Below are positions 1 to 9,200 of a stretch of 64,000 nt of DNA, piece by piece. The notes below the pieces were generated by a model. The model did no database searches. It had not been told where the DNA came from and worked only from the letters and a program-made list of their open reading frames with translations. The stretch comes from Craspedostauros australis (taxonomy: Eukaryota > Bacillariophyta > Bacillariophyceae > Mastogloiales > Achnanthaceae). Location of the stretch: NCBI GenBank assembly GCA_026770025.1, contig JAMXDE010000046.1:124001-188000 (forward strand), in the 5' to 3' direction. The position numbers and the translations under genes are program-made. Within the stretch, counting starts at the first letter, position 1, and each line of letters opens with the position of its first letter.

Positions 1-2314
1 CATTCATCAATCGCGGACAGTCATTGAGATCAACCTCCAGCGCGCATTGGCCATTCCAGATGCGATCCAGCGCGTCGCCCGTGTCACCGTCTTCGCTGTC
101 GTCGTCGTGGTAGACGGGACATCCCGCAACGAGGTCGCCGTCGCATTGCAGGACGCAGGCGGCGTCATCGAAACGGCAGCACGGTTGCATCTCCTCGCCG
201 TTGCAGAAGGATCGACATTGGCAGTCCGGTTCGTCCTTGGGATTGATTTGGCGCGGGTTGGCGTCGACGAGCTCGTCGCACTGATCGACGTTGATCTCGA
301 CCTGGCACGTCGGCCGCTGCGGCGTCGGTGCTTCGGTCGTGTCATCGAAGGTGCAGCCGGCGACCAGGGCATGCGCCGCGCATTTGAGCAAGCGCTTGTC
401 GTTGATGCCGCTGCATCCTTCCATGGCCGTGCCGCAGAAGTTCCAGCATGCGCACAACTCGTCGTTGTCGCCGCTCGCACTATCCTGCAATTGCCTTGAT
501 CGATCGTTGGCATCGGACATTCTGCGCTGCTGCTGTTGGATGCTGGCGGAATGGAACTTCATCAATTGATCGCACTCATCGCGATTGACAGTGATGGCGC
601 ATGCATCGTTCTCCATCGTGGGGCTTGCCGTTGGTGGTTTCGTCTCTGGCAACTTGGTGGGCTGGCTGGTGGGCGGTCTGGTCTCTGGCAACTTGGTGGG
701 CCGCGATGTGGGTTGGCCCGTTGGCCGTGGCGTGGGTTGACTGGTCGGACGCGATGTGGGCCGCGACGTCGTGACGACTCCCGCCGTCGGCGACGCCGTC
801 CCATCGTCGGTGCACCACGCGATGGCCGCGCCACCCGATTCATCGCACAGCTCCTTCGTCGTGGCCCAATCCAAGCAGAGGGCCTCGCCTCCCGACCACC
901 ACTTGACGCCGCACAATCCCGTGCCGCCAGCATTGCAGGCCGCGCAGACGGACGGCTTGGAGTACCACGGTCCCAAGTTGGGCGGCGCCGGATCGCCGGG
1001 TGGTTTGGAGTAGTTGTCGGGATCGTAGGCATGCTGCAGCGCCTGGATGGCCGTGACGTAATGTCCGAATCTCTCGTCGATGGCGTGGACGGGACCGGCG
1101 CCGGGACATGTGGCGGCGGGACAACCGCGGTTGACCAAGCCGCTGGTGCTGTCGACGAAACCGCGGGCCGAGTAGATGTCGTTGAACATGCCTTTGCCGC
1201 CAAAGGTGAGCACACTGTTGAAGTCGAATCCGTATGAGGGAATGTTGCTGTACGTTTGCACATCAGAGACCCAAAAGAACATGCCCGAGATCCACTTGAG
1301 CGCGTCGGGGCCGTCGCAGATGAGACCGGGCGTGGCGCAGAGATTGAGTTCCCTGAAGGGAAAGACGCCGTCCGATTCCTTCTGCGCGTTGCCGGCGTTA
1401 TCGTAGTACGTGCCCGTGAGGTAGTAGTTGAGCTTGCCCGTGTTGCACGGCCCCGTGGTCTGGATGACGCCGCGTCCCCACCAGCAGCATCCCTCCACGT
1501 CGGTGTGCACCTTGCCGCCGGCCGTGTCGACGCGCGCCGCGTTGGGACAGCCCGTCGCCGGATTGCAACCATCCATGGAGAATTGGCCACCCATCTGCCC
1601 CGAGTAGACGTTGCACGTGTCGCTGCCGAGACCGCCCTTGACGACGTCGTCGATATAGGGATCGGGAAAGTCCGGGACGGTGATGGATCCTGGCTCGGCC
1701 GCAGCGCACGTGGTGCTGAAGTCCCATCGCGGCGTGCCTCCCGTCAGGCGGCGCGGGGCGCAGAAGAGCGGCGGCGGGGCACCGGACCATCCGGCGCTGG
1801 TGCGTGCCCGCACGACCATCTCGTTGTCGATGGGGCACTGGACGTTGCGCGATCTGGGTCCCTCTCCGGAGTAGCACGAGTACCTGGAGTAGTCCTGGCC
1901 GGCCTGTCCGCACGCTGCCGAGGCCGGGTAGTCCTGCACGCCGGGGAAGCCGTTGCTCCAGTTGTTCTCGTCGCAGGCATCGTACTGGATGGTCTCCTGC
2001 AGGCACTGGGCCAGGAAGACGGCGATGTTGATGAGGCCCGCCTCCACGGATCCGCCATGCATGAACTGGTTGCCACCCAAGGTCTTGTCCGCGCTGCCCG
2101 TGATGGTCCTGTAGGCATCGACGAAGCCGGCCCAGTTGTACTCGGAGGTGCGTGTGCGCGGCATGCCGGGGATCACGAGGACGTAGGAGTCCATGATCTC
2201 CGCCGTCTCCTCGGAGCCGATGATTTCCATGATCTGCCTGTAGATCTCCTCATTTGCAGACGTGCTTGGGATCAGGCACATCGCTGCGATCGCAAGGATG
2301 CCCAACGCTCTCAT
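1..2314 (-). CDS. Secreted GH19-like chitinase with Cys-rich C-terminal modules (3' end off window)
   Basis: The frame is open from an ATG at 2314 to the window edge, 771 codons without a stop. It starts with a cleavable signal peptide (MRALGILAIAAMCLIPSTSA), so the product is secreted. The catalytic part (about residues 25-420) shows GH19 hallmarks: FLAQCLQET with the candidate catalytic Glu near residue 105, then CCWWGRGVIQTTGPCN near 275, matching the YGRGPIQLTG block of chitinases, and a following WISGMFFWV helix. A Pro/Thr linker of RPTSRPTSQPT type follows, then three Cys-rich modules, each opening with a C-x-hydrophobic-x-V-x(4)-C pattern (ACAITVNRDEC, CQVEINVDQC, CALEVDLNDC). GH19 enzymes cleave beta-1,4 GlcNAc polymers; diatoms can make chitin. 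Activity and the role of the Cys modules are inference. The true C-terminus lies beyond base 1. Confidence 0.75.
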   Translation of the reverse strand, partial: MRALGILAIAAMCLIPSTSANEEIYRQIMEIIGSEETAEIMDSYVLVIPGMPRTRTSEYNWAGFVDAYRTITGSADKTLGGNQFMHGGSVEAGLINIAVFLAQCLQETIQYDACDENNWSNGFPGVQDYPASAACGQAGQDYSRYSCYSGEGPRSRNVQCPIDNEMVVRARTSAGWSGAPPPLFCAPRRLTGGTPRWDFSTTCAAAEPGSITVPDFPDPYIDDVVKGGLGSDTCNVYSGQMGGQFSMDGCNPATGCPNAARVDTAGGKVHTDVEGCCWWGRGVIQTTGPCNTGKLNYYLTGTYYDNAGNAQKESDGVFPFRELNLCATPGLICDGPDALKWISGMFFWVSDVQTYSNIPSYGFDFNSVLTFGGKGMFNDIYSARGFVDSTSGLVNRGCPAATCPGAGPVHAIDERFGHYVTAIQALQHAYDPDNYSKPPGDPAPPNLGPWYSKPSVCAACNAGGTGLCGVKWWSGGEALCLDWATTKELCDESGGAAIAWCTDDGTASPTAGVVTTSRPTSRPTSQPTPRPTGQPTSRPTKLPETRPPTSQPTKLPETKPPTASPTMENDACAITVNRDECDQLMKFHSASIQQQQRRMSDANDRSRQLQDSASGDNDELCACWNFCGTAMEGCSGINDKRLLKCAAHALVAGCTFDDTTEAPTPQRPTCQVEINVDQCDELVDANPRQINPKDEPDCQCRSFCNGEEMQPCCRFDDAACVLQCDGDLVAGCPVYHDDDSEDGDTGDALDRIWNGQCALEVDLNDCPRLMN

Positions 2315-3311
2315 GCTCCTCCTGCATGCATTCAGTATCGTCATGTTGTGATTGTTGTGGATGCTGTTGTTGCTGCTCTTGCGTTGTCTGTGTCTGTGTA
2401 CAAGGAGAAGGACAGCCGATTGTGTTCCTCTTCAGCAATACCCGTGCTGAGCAATACTCGTCTAGTACGACCACGTCTATTTGTGGAGAGTCGTGCGAAA
2501 TGAGGCGCGGCTTTGTCGTCTTTCGCGTTCTTTTGATCGTGGTTATGGATGGTCGTTGGCACGTTCTTTGATGCTGAGGAGTTGGTTGATGCTTTCTCTT
2601 CACGCAATCAATCAGTTGGAGGGTGATCACGTCGTATCCGATCTATTCTATTGCTGCAGCTGATGGATCGAAGCAGAGCAGTTGCCGAATGAGTGAAGTG
2701 GAATGCGCTGCGTCGCCCTGCTTTGTGTTCGCTATTCCGGTGTTTGTGGAAACGACGCAGTTGTTTCTGAATTGTGCGTTGGGCCCAACGCGAAGCAGAG
2801 AGATACCGTTGGATGAAGCGCTGTGACCATGGCGATTTCACGAACTTGTGATTTGCAACCGTGGGCGTTGACTCTGACTTTTGGCGCGACTCAGCTTCTG
2901 CCTTTGACATCAACAGTCATACGGCGAATTTGGACGACGGACGGACGGAAATGATCGTATCATTCATCAGTAGAGAAGTTTGGTCAATCGAGAATAGAGA
3001 ATGGCATCAAGCCATGTACCAATAGAATGGTTGGTCGATGCCCCACATCTACGAGCAGTTGCAATGCATTGCTACAACCAAGGGTCTCCATGGTTATCAT
3101 CAGTCTGAGCTTGATGTGCTACGATCAAATATGGTCTATCTAATGCGGGTGTTTTGGGGATTCTCCCTGACTGATACTGTCATGACCCTGCAGGCCGCTC
3201 CAGAATTTTATGGTATGCCAACACCATCTGCTCTCCACCAAGGTCTCATTCATTCATTCACTCGAAGCAAAGTAGAGCACCTGTTCCCAAGCGTTGCAAA
3301 CTCCACCGCCA
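2315..3311. other. Intergenic, upstream of the chitinase gene
   Basis: This holds the 5' flank of the chitinase gene and the 3' flank of the tail-anchored protein gene. A 100-codon ATG frame at 3038-3340 on the plus strand has no recognisable features and overlaps the neighbouring gene, so I do not call it. A short CATTC run lies near 3246-3262. Nothing else is supported. Confidence 0.5.
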
Positions 3312-4166
3312 CTAAGCATTTCGTCGTCTCGCGGCCGTGATCCCAACGACAACCGCGATTGCCGCCACGCCGATCGATACGTAGGTCCACCACGGCGAGG
3401 ATGAAGACGATTCTTCACCCAAATCACGCGAGATCTCCTTCTTATCGGCAGCTGACGATGTGGAGGCCTTGAGACGCTTGCCGACCGGCGGGCCCACCGG
3501 CGAGGGGCTGGTGCCGCCATTGTTGGAAACTGCGCTGACGGGCTTGTTGGACGCCGGCGTTGCGGGTGCGGGCTTCGTCACGGTCTTGTTGATGTCTCGT
3601 TTGGCGCTGCCGTTGGCCTTGCTGCCGTCGCCATCATCCTCGCGGGATCGTTTGTGATGGGGGAACTCGGGTTCGACCGAGAAGGCCTCGAGGAACTGGG
3701 AGAATGGATTGTAACCGGGGGTTGAGGCGCCGTTGGCATTGTCGTTGCGCGGCGTGTTCCGCTTGCCCTTCCACACTTCCTCACGCTTGGACTTGTTGTT
3801 CTGGATGGTCTTGCTGATGCGCTCGTTGCGATGCTGCTGGCGAGATTCCTCCTGCAGCTCCTGCGTCACGGCGGTGCTGGATTTGATGGGTGGCACGTAG
3901 TCGTGGTGGTTGTGATGATTGTGATGGCCATCCGAACTAGGCGTGAGATCGATGTTGACGGCCCCTGAAGCGGTGGCTGCACGGTCGGGTGTACCGGTGC
4001 TGATGGGTGATGGTGGGACCTTGGCCTTGACTATCTTGCGCTGCTGCGGTGGATGCTGGTCAGCCTTGGCGTTGGACTGCGCCTTCGTGATGATGAAGTT
4101 GTTGGTGGAATCAGCGCTCGTTTCAGCGTTGGTTCCGTCGCCCTTGTTTTCAGATGAGAACCACAT
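3312..4166 (-). CDS. Tail-anchored membrane protein of unknown function
   Basis: This 284-residue single-exon frame starts at an ATG (MWFSSENKGDG). I do not recognise the family. The first ~255 residues are polar and of low complexity, with a His/Asn run (HHNHHNHHD), a basic stretch (NNKSKREEVWKGKR) and an aromatic block (YNPFSQFLEAFSVEPEF) that may be the conserved core. The only hydrophobic segment is at the extreme C-terminus (WWTYVSIGVAAIAVVVGITA), followed by ARRRNA. One C-terminal helix with a short basic tail is the layout of tail-anchored proteins inserted after translation, with the bulk facing the cytosol. Whether the target is ER, mitochondrion or plastid envelope cannot be told; a short basic tail is often seen on mitochondrial or plastid outer-membrane proteins. 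It is divergent from the glycosyltransferase gene on its right. Confidence 0.65.
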   Translation of the reverse strand: MWFSSENKGDGTNAETSADSTNNFIITKAQSNAKADQHPPQQRKIVKAKVPPSPISTGTPDRAATASGAVNIDLTPSSDGHHNHHNHHDYVPPIKSSTAVTQELQEESRQQHRNERISKTIQNNKSKREEVWKGKRNTPRNDNANGASTPGYNPFSQFLEAFSVEPEFPHHKRSREDDGDGSKANGSAKRDINKTVTKPAPATPASNKPVSAVSNNGGTSPSPVGPPVGKRLKASTSSAADKKEISRDLGEESSSSSPWWTYVSIGVAAIAVVVGITAARRRNA

Positions 4167-4974
4167 CGTTCTGCTTCAACCTTGCCCTGATTGTCTCGTT
4201 TCGTTTCGTCCTTGCGTTGTGGCAGTTGCTGGTTGCTGGTTGCTGCTTGCCTTGTTGCAGTTGTATCCTAGTGTACTCGCACGGGTATTGTGTATGGCAC
4301 TATGCCCTCTTTACGTATGCAATAGCTTGGATATCTTGTATTCTACGACGAGTGTACACGGGTCCTCTTGAATGTGTGTTGCGTTGGTATCGTTGTTTGT
4401 CACTCTGCACTTGACACGGAATGAAGCGCTTCCCTTTGGTCAAGTCGAATCAAGACGCATCAACAAGAAGCTGACAGCTCGACTCTGGTTGTTGTTGTTG
4501 GTATTGGTGTTTTGAGAATCGGTGATGCCTCTCTTTGATCTCTACGCTGTCGTTGTCGTTGTCGTTGTGGCTCTTCTGTTGACTTCTTGCGCTTCTGGTT
4601 GCTTTGGCGCTTCCCTCTCTCCCTCTCTCTCTCGCACACTCTTCCGGATTTCAAACACATCCTCTCGTCACCCACCCACCCACACCACACACATCACTCG
4701 TCTCATTGAGCATTGCCATCAACAACGCGAACACGCGCTCACTGGATGGACGTGAGAATGGCGGAATTCAAAAGAGAGACAGCATCTTCCACGTCAAACA
4801 GGATTGGATAAACTATTCGGTCACGAACATTGAGTTGATTTCATTCGTGGATGTTTGATCAAACCAACAGAAACGCCGTCGCCGCCATCACGACGACCAC
4901 CAAGGCGACAGCCACCACCACGGGAGGGCGACGATGACGAGCGCAGTCATCATGCCTCACAGAGATGTGCGCAC
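4167..4974. other. Divergent intergenic region
   Basis: The 808 bp between two divergently transcribed genes probably holds both promoters and 5' UTRs. A pyrimidine-rich CTCTCTCTC patch lies near 4615-4640. The glycosyltransferase frame is open upstream of 4975 but only from a TTG, so I treat that part as UTR. No gene is seen. Confidence 0.45.
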
Positions 4975-6552
4975 ATGCTCAGCTGCCATGCGGATGCAGG
5001 TGGTCGAAGCATGAACAATAGCATCAGCAGCAGCAAGTCTGCATCGACAAGGCATTGGCTGACGTCGAACCGTGCTCTATTGACGTTGATCGTCGTGCTT
5101 TCGGTGTGGACAACCGTGTGGACTTGCAAAGTCACCATCCAGTCATTTGGAGTTGTTGGTTCAGGTGCATACGTCGATGTAGATGCAGTCGATGTCCATG
5201 CAGATATCCATACTGACAGAAAGATCAACATTGACGGCAACACTGACATCGACACTGACATCGATATAGGAAATGATACCGAACTGCATGCGACAGATGC
5301 CACAAGAGACAATGAAGGCACATCCAACCAACCCAACACGCCGACGCTCCCACACAATGCGAGCCACGTCTCCGCTTGCGTCCTCACAAAGGACGACGTC
5401 CCCATTCTGCCAGAATGGATCGCGTATCACTATCACACGTTGAAAGTGCGTCATATTGTGGTTGCCGTCGATCCGACCAGCACGCAGTCGCCGACGTCGG
5501 TCTTCGATCGGTTCCGAACGCATTTGCCGGATCTCATGATCGAAGAATGGAACGACGCCGACTTTATGCCCGACGCGTTCCTGCGGTTGCCGACGTTGGG
5601 TGATGCAGGTGGCCATGGCAACAACCACAACAACAACCACGACGACGACGACGGCGAATCAAACGTCGTCCCCAACTTCGTTCCAAAACGATTTCAGAAT
5701 GCATCCACATCGCCTTGGCATTTTGGCAATGAGAGCGCGGCACAGCTTCTGCACGAGACCAAGGTCGTCAATCGGCATCGCTACCGCCAGCGCGTGTTCT
5801 TGCACAAGTGCTACAAGCATGTGTATGACCGGAACATCGACAGCGTGCGAAGCAAGAATCATGCAGGCAATAGCGACGGCAGCATTTGGGTCATCCATGT
5901 GGACACGGATGAATATGTCGTGGTCAACCCGTTTGTGCGTCGGCAACCGGGACTCTTGTCCAAGATACCGGACCTGCCAACAACCAAGATCACGCCAGAT
6001 TGCATCTTTCGAATGCTGCAGCAAATGTTCCATCACTATCCCAAACGAATATCCAGATCGTGCCTGTCAATGCCGACCATCCTGTATGGATCCGTGACGA
6101 ACGATGACGCTCCCCAATCTGCGTCCGCATTACAACAACTGGCGTCTCGCATGGAAACCACGCGCTGGAAGTACCACGGCGATTGGAAAGACCCCATCAA
6201 CGGCTTCGACAAGACCTTGATGGATCTGTCGGCCATCCCAACCACGGACGTTGTTTTAAAAGGCCCCTATGCCCACAACCCGCATCAACCCAGCACGGCA
6301 CTGTGCCCCAAACTCCACACGGCGCCCGAGATCACGGCGACGCGCAAGTACCCCTTCACCATCAACCATTACCTTGGCACGTGGCAGCGTTTTGCCTCGC
6401 GCGGCGATACGCGCAAATCATGGACGATGTACGAACGCAAAGCCAATCTTTCCAGCGTGCACGACGACGACGGGTGGATCGATACGTGGCTTGTGAGTTT
6501 TGTGGCGACGCACGGGATGGATGTGACGCAGCGGTTGTTGGGCAGGGGGTGA
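4975..6552 (+). CDS. GT92-like glycosyltransferase, type II membrane protein
   Basis: The product has 525 residues and no intron. The start is the first ATG in the frame (MLSCHADAGG); a second in-frame ATG lies 12 codons on. A short cytosolic segment is followed by a signal anchor (ALLTLIVVLSVWTTVWTC, about residues 34-51), giving a Golgi-type type II layout. The luminal part carries the GT92/DUF23 signature: CVLTKDDVPILPEWIAYHYH near 140, VRHIVVAVDP, EEWNDADFMPD, NRHRYRQRVFLHKC and the metal-binding DxD as HVDTDEYVVVNP. A conserved end block (DDGWIDTWLVSFVATHG) closes the domain. GT92 enzymes transfer sugars, galactose in animal members; donor and acceptor here are unknown. It is a paralog of the three-domain gene at 32-37 kb but lacks that gene's introns. 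An Asn/His/Asp run is inserted before the DxD. Confidence 0.75.
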   Translation: MLSCHADAGGRSMNNSISSSKSASTRHWLTSNRALLTLIVVLSVWTTVWTCKVTIQSFGVVGSGAYVDVDAVDVHADIHTDRKINIDGNTDIDTDIDIGNDTELHATDATRDNEGTSNQPNTPTLPHNASHVSACVLTKDDVPILPEWIAYHYHTLKVRHIVVAVDPTSTQSPTSVFDRFRTHLPDLMIEEWNDADFMPDAFLRLPTLGDAGGHGNNHNNNHDDDDGESNVVPNFVPKRFQNASTSPWHFGNESAAQLLHETKVVNRHRYRQRVFLHKCYKHVYDRNIDSVRSKNHAGNSDGSIWVIHVDTDEYVVVNPFVRRQPGLLSKIPDLPTTKITPDCIFRMLQQMFHHYPKRISRSCLSMPTILYGSVTNDDAPQSASALQQLASRMETTRWKYHGDWKDPINGFDKTLMDLSAIPTTDVVLKGPYAHNPHQPSTALCPKLHTAPEITATRKYPFTINHYLGTWQRFASRGDTRKSWTMYERKANLSSVHDDDGWIDTWLVSFVATHGMDVTQRLLGRG

Positions 6553-6921
6553 AGCATCAAGGATTGGAGCGGAACACTCCACTTTGTCGAGAGAGAGAAC
6601 AGAGGAATGACTCTGAATTAGGGTTCTTGCTTTCACAACAATCCAATTTGGATGCTAGAATGGCCTACTTCAATTTATGGATGAAATATGCGAACTTCTT
6701 TTTTGTGGACCATAGGTCGCAGAAGTTGAAACCCACACCACACAAAACCAAACAAAGGAACAATCCGAAGGAGCAATCACAAGAAACACACACACGCACG
6801 CACGACTATTATATTATTATACGCTAGTCGTCCGAGGACAAGGTATAATATTATACTTGCAAGGGTCACCACGAGTCTCCTGACAACTTCAATACTGTGC
6901 GAGTACTTGAGAGAAGCGATC
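6553..6921. other. Short intergenic region
   Basis: The 369 bp between two genes on the same strand hold an AT-rich tract at about 6808-6858, including the perfect 12-bp palindrome TATAATATTATA near 6844. It may act as the 3' end of the glycosyltransferase gene or the promoter of the ESS2 gene. No gene is seen. Confidence 0.4.
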
Positions 6922-8349
6922 ATGTCATCACATGCCACCGACGACCACAGCGCTGTCAGCACGTTGGCCACACGCAACCACGATGATGACGCTGACAACA
7001 ACCGCCGCGTCGTGCTGCCCGAGGAAGAGTACACGTCCACGCTGTCGCATATCATTCAGAGGGACTACTTCCCCGATCTGCAGCGATTGAAGGGAGCTGC
7101 TGCTGAACCATCGCGGCCCATGCTGCCTCCAACCATCACTGCGCCACCTGATGCGGACGGCGACGAGATCACGGCGATGGGCGAAGACGATTGCGTCCTG
7201 CGAGATCAAGCCTTGCAACGCCAAACGCTGACGGGATTTCATGCGCGCGCCACAAACGAGGATGATCACGAATTCGATACGAATCACAAGGCCGAGATTC
7301 GGGAGAATCGCAAGCGTCTTCTTGCGATCATGGATGGTCCCAAGGCCAAGGATGACAAGAGCCAGAAGCTGAGGCTGCTGCTCGACGATAACGCGCTGGC
7401 GTCAGATCATTATCTTCTGTCCGCGCAGAAGAAGGAGCGTGGATCGCGAGACGAACAACAATCACGAATGCTGACAGCGAACGGGGAGCCGACGAGTCAT
7501 TCCGATTCCGGAGCCTTGACAGTTGGCGGGGCTCCTGGAATAGCTGCGACAGCGACTACAGCGAAGACCAAAGCGTCGTATCGCAATGGTCTCTTCTTTA
7601 ACCCCACCCCGCTGGTGGAACAACGATCCGTATCTCATCACGGAAAGGGTGTGAAACTGATCACCAACGATGCCGACTGGGATGACAGCAGCCATATTCA
7701 GATCATTCCGCCGGCAGCGGCGTCTCGGAACAGAGGAGATGCTGATGATAATGATACGCGCGCGGGTGACGACGACGAGGACTTTATGGGCAAGTCCATC
7801 CGACCATCCCGCACCCGCTTCCCTCCCAACTTCATCAAGGGACGCTTCCGTTCTGGCGACGAACCGTCCGTCCTCTTTGATATCGACAACATGAGCGCCA
7901 GCGGCACGATCGCAACGAACGACGACAGCACGCTGACCAGCATGCCTCCAATCGTGGCACATCGACAGGAAGCAAGCTTCCAGATGCCGAGCGTCACGCA
8001 AAAGGAGAAACACGCGCAATCCGCCGAAGTTAACATGACGCATCGAACCAAGCGGGCCAAACATGCAGCATCCATGCAGCGTCCCAAAAGCCGCAGCCGA
8101 CCGTCCCTCACGCAGAAATCGAACAAGCTCGTGCGATCCTTGACGCCGGCCGCAAGAGCGATGCTGCGGCGCAGTTCTGCCTTTTCACAACAACGATCGC
8201 AGCAACGGCCCAGCAGCATGTCGCGTGGTGGCAGCATGTTCGCCTCGTCCCTGCGACAATCCTATACGCCCAATCGAGCACCGCGGAGAGAGTCATCGTC
8301 ACGGCGCAGCGATCATGCTCACAACGCAACGCCGGTGCGGGATCGGTGA
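6922..8349 (+). CDS. ESS2: ESS2/DGCR14-like splicing factor
   Basis: The product has 475 residues, starting at the ATG of MSSHATDDHSAV. It matches ESS2 (DGCR14, Bis1) in colinear blocks. Near the N-terminus, RRVVLPEEEYTSTLSHIIQR plus DYFPDLQRL matches the VLDEETY...IIQRDFFPDVEKL block. The segment TLTGFHARATNEDDHEFD matches the animal SLDVFLSRYTSEDNASF block. NGLFFNPTPL matches NSLMYYPEGV, and the C-terminal SLTPAARAMLRR and LRQSYTPNRAPRR match the SLTPKGLSPA and RASYTPSPAR blocks. ESS2 is a nuclear factor of the catalytic spliceosome that helps define 3' splice sites. The spacers between blocks are acidic or basic and of low complexity. I see no intron. The family match rests on several short conserved blocks rather than overall identity. 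Confidence 0.75.
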   Translation: MSSHATDDHSAVSTLATRNHDDDADNNRRVVLPEEEYTSTLSHIIQRDYFPDLQRLKGAAAEPSRPMLPPTITAPPDADGDEITAMGEDDCVLRDQALQRQTLTGFHARATNEDDHEFDTNHKAEIRENRKRLLAIMDGPKAKDDKSQKLRLLLDDNALASDHYLLSAQKKERGSRDEQQSRMLTANGEPTSHSDSGALTVGGAPGIAATATTAKTKASYRNGLFFNPTPLVEQRSVSHHGKGVKLITNDADWDDSSHIQIIPPAAASRNRGDADDNDTRAGDDDEDFMGKSIRPSRTRFPPNFIKGRFRSGDEPSVLFDIDNMSASGTIATNDDSTLTSMPPIVAHRQEASFQMPSVTQKEKHAQSAEVNMTHRTKRAKHAASMQRPKSRSRPSLTQKSNKLVRSLTPAARAMLRRSSAFSQQRSQQRPSSMSRGGSMFASSLRQSYTPNRAPRRESSSRRSDHAHNATPVRDR

Positions 8350-9200
8350 TGCGGAACAGGCAGAGAGCGCGGAAGCTTATAACAACTCTACTACAATAAT
8401 ATACTGGAATAGTACTCTAGTGCCTATGACAAACATACCCCAAAAAGTTTGGGGGATTTTTTGTTGCAGTTGGCAACAGATTTTGGATCCATTTGTCCCG
8501 ATCTCAGACTTGATTTTGTATAGTAGGCACTCTGGAGAGAGAGAGAGAGAGAGCAGTCTACTATACTCTCCCCATTCCGATACGTAGGCATGTCTCTCCA
8601 GTGTTTTCATTATGTGAGCGCACCCGTTGGACAGACCTGTATCACCAAAGTTGCCAAGGTTGGCGGAGGACATCGCAGCTGCAGAGGGAGGCGATTCATG
8701 TGGCCGTCGAAATGCTGTCAACGCAACAATATACCACATCTGAGATCAATTGATTCAATCCGAATCAGGCAGCGCGGAACCATGGAGTGTAGCGTAGCAA
8801 TACAATGCGTTGGCATGGGGGTTGGTTGTTGGTGAATGTGTGAGGGTGGTGGACAGTCAAGGCGGTGTGTGAAATGCCAGGAGCATCCTTGGAGGATGTT
8901 GTGCACGAGGGATCCTCCCCATGTCAAAAAGTAGCTTAGAAGGTGTTGAATCGGCGCACAGGCACGCACGTCAAGAATGGAGTTGGTGGTTGGTGCGATA
9001 CGAAGTACCAGTATCCGATGTTGCATCACTCCGATCATCAGCATCCTCACTCATCTCTTCTCTTCTCGTCACATGCTCTTTCGCAAAGCACGGAAAGGGC
9101 AGCATTACATGAAAAAACACCAGAGTGGGCATGCGACGGCAGAAATACGAGCTATCATATCCTATTCTACTATTGAGGTGCATGGTACCATACGCTATGG
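8350..9200. other. Intergenic region with GA microsatellite
   Basis: This lies between the ESS2 stop and the stop of the Cys-rich secreted gene. It contains a GA dinucleotide run (about 8534-8554) and, from about 8966 rightward, the outer end of the inverted-duplication arm, which is 3'-flanking sequence of the secreted gene. Short frames here have no recognisable features. Confidence 0.45.

Noticed and set aside
1256-2503. 415-codon plus-strand frame over the chitinase gene
   Set aside because: It is antisense to a frame with a signal peptide and GH19 motifs, and its residues are Arg/Val/Gly-biased, as expected of a shadow frame in GC-rich coding DNA.
3038-3340. 100-codon ATG frame on the plus strand
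   Set aside because: It overlaps the 3' end of the tail-anchored gene on the other strand and has no recognisable features.
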